Shown: positions 33,603-34,593 of the stretch, one piece after another
Layout of the letters: every line of letters starts with the position of its first letter
Position numbering within the stretch: the first letter of the stretch is position 1
Source of the DNA: Alphaproteobacteria bacterium
GTDB taxonomy: Bacteria > Pseudomonadota > Alphaproteobacteria > Caulobacterales > Parvularculaceae
Direction: 5' to 3'
Length of the DNA: 34,593 bases
Assembly (NCBI GenBank): GCA_030426465.1
Contig: JAUHYK010000048.1
Coordinates: forward strand, 1-34,593
Made by a program: the position numbers and the translations under genes
The notes under the pieces: generated by a model
Told to the model about the DNA's origin: nothing
Databases searched by the model: none
The model's input: only the letters and a program-made list of their open reading frames with translations

Positions 33603-34593
33603 CTAGGCTTTGGGGCCCGCCGCCTTCACGTCGTCGCTTACATAAGCTTCGAAGATCTTGAAATTCTCGATGAACATCTTCGCAAGCTTGTTCGCCTGCG
33701 CATCGAAGGCCGAAGCATCATCCCAGGTGCCGCGCGGATTGAGGATCGCCTTGTCGACGCCGGGAACATCGGTCGGCACATCAAAGCCGAAGATATCATC
33801 CTTGCGCATGGGCGCCGAATTCAACGAACCGTTCAGGGCGGCGGTCAGAAGCGCGCGGGTTTCCTTGATCGGCATGCGTTTGCCCTGCCCGTGCGGACCG
33901 CCGGTCCATCCGGTCGAGACCAGCCAGCAATCAACGTTGTGCTTGTCGATAAGCTTGCCCAGAAGCGCGCCATATTCCGACGGGTGGCGCGGCATGAAGG
34001 GCGCGCCGAAACAGGTCGAGAATGTCGCTTCAGGATCTTTGCCAAGGCCCTTTTCGGTGCCGGCGACCTTAGCGGTGTAGCCCGACAGGAACATATACAT
34101 GGCCTGCGCCGGGGAGAGCCGAGCGATGGGCGGCATCACACCAAAGGCGTCGCAGGTCAGCATGATAATGTTTTGGGGATGGGTGGTGACACCTGTCAGG
34201 CTGGCGTTCGGGATAAAATTGATCGGATAGGCGCCGCGAGAGTTTTCGGCGAGCGTTGCATCGTCAAGATCAAGCTCGCGGGTCACGGGGTCCATCACCA
34301 CATTTTCGAGGACCGTGCCGAAGCGTTTCGTCGTGGCGTAAATTTCCGGTTCAGCGGACGGCGACAGACGGATCATCTTGGCGTAGCAGCCGCCTTCAAA
34401 ATTGAAGAGACCGTTCGGGCCCCAGCCATGTTCGTCATCGCCAATCAGCGTGCGGTTCGGATCGGCGGAAAGCGTCGTCTTGCCGGTGCCGGAAAGGCCG
34501 AAGAAAATCGCCGGGTCTTCATCCTCGCCCACATTGACCGAGCAATGCATCGGCATGATGTCCTGCTCGGGAAGGAGATAATTGAGGATCGTG
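33603..34593 (-). CDS. pckA: ATP-dependent phosphoenolpyruvate carboxykinase, N-terminus outside window
   Basis: Converts oxaloacetate and ATP to phosphoenolpyruvate, CO2 and ADP, the first step of gluconeogenesis. About 330 C-terminal residues are present of the usual 520-540; the frame runs off the window end without a stop. It shows the P-loop [13 protein letters not shown], the metal motif IGDDEHGWG, and [22 protein letters not shown]. The [14 protein letters not shown] stretch and the C-terminus complete the ATP-type pattern. With mdh in this window it supports growth on organic acids. The upstream regulator usual for the class cannot be seen. Confidence 0.96.
   Translation of the reverse strand, partial: TILNYLLPEQDIMPMHCSVNVGEDEDPAIFFGLSGTGKTTLSADPNRTLIGDDEHGWGPNGLFNFEGGCYAKMIRLSPSAEPEIYATTKRFGTVLENVVMDPVTRELDLDDATLAENSRGAYPINFIPNASLTGVTTHPQNIIMLTCDAFGVMPPIARLSPAQAMYMFLSGYTAKVAGTEKGLGKDPEATFSTCFGAPFMPRHPSEYGALLGKLIDKHNVDCWLVSTGWTGGPHGQGKRMPIKETRALLTAALNGSLNSAPMRKDDIFGFDVPTDVPGVDKAILNPRGTWDDASAFDAQANKLAKMFIENFKIFEAYVSDDVKAAGPKA

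Overview
The window is a GC-rich stretch of an alphaproteobacterial chromosome, most like the Caulobacterales/Parvularculales side of the class. The evidence is a CC0125/CC1285-family lipoprotein, two TTAA-N7-TTAA (CtrA-type) boxes, three GGAAC-N16/17-TGTT (EcfG-type) promoters, alphaproteobacterial-style mdh, rph, hrcA-grpE and ATP-type pckA, and dense gene packing. I see no tRNA, rRNA, insertion sequence, phage gene or CRISPR array. Most of it is core chromosome with small lineage-specific exported proteins between the housekeeping genes. The placement is inference; I could not run a search.

Layout. 1-1756 (minus): a two-component sodium/solute symporter (VC_2705-type large subunit, cut by the window edge, plus its DUF4212 small subunit). 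1859-4810 (plus): a Bcr/CflA-type MFS exporter translationally linked to rimM, then trmD and rplS. 4874-10345 (minus): a GT4 glycosyltransferase, acyltransferase-3 and GNAT operon, then a secreted M28 peptidase and a PhoD-like lipoprotein. 10525-12396: a small secreted protein facing three overlapping genes for exported proteins, one pilin-like. 12728-16682 (minus): mdh, a beta-barrel/LysE pair and an AGCS amino-acid symporter. 16936-18860: a small secreted protein behind a CRP-type site, a structured intergenic hairpin, a DUF4349 lipoprotein and a 69-residue lipoprotein. 19051-21451 (minus): cupin, ffh, rpsP. 21581-23860: small unrecognised proteins around two CtrA-type boxes, including a membrane protein with an apparent one-base frameshift, and an XRE regulator. 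23883-25606: a DAACS symporter and divergent csbD. 25710-30840: an exported S9A prolyl oligopeptidase, a double PilZ protein, a CC0125-type lipoprotein and an MscS channel. 30924-33544: rph divergent from hrcA-grpE. 33603 to the end: pckA, lacking its N-terminus.

How the genes work together. Two exported peptidases (M28, S9A), sodium-coupled amino-acid or carboxylate importers (AGCS, DAACS, VC_2705 type), a LysE exporter, malate dehydrogenase and PEP carboxykinase fit a heterotroph that uses peptides, amino acids and organic acids and makes sugars by gluconeogenesis. The usual ffh-rpsP-rimM-trmD-rplS cluster is split: ffh-rpsP lie about 15 kb away on the opposite strand, which a single local inversion could explain. 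The most promising leads are the double CtrA-box intergenic region with its unknown genes, the three promoters sharing one EcfG-like form, and the three-gene pilin-like export operon.
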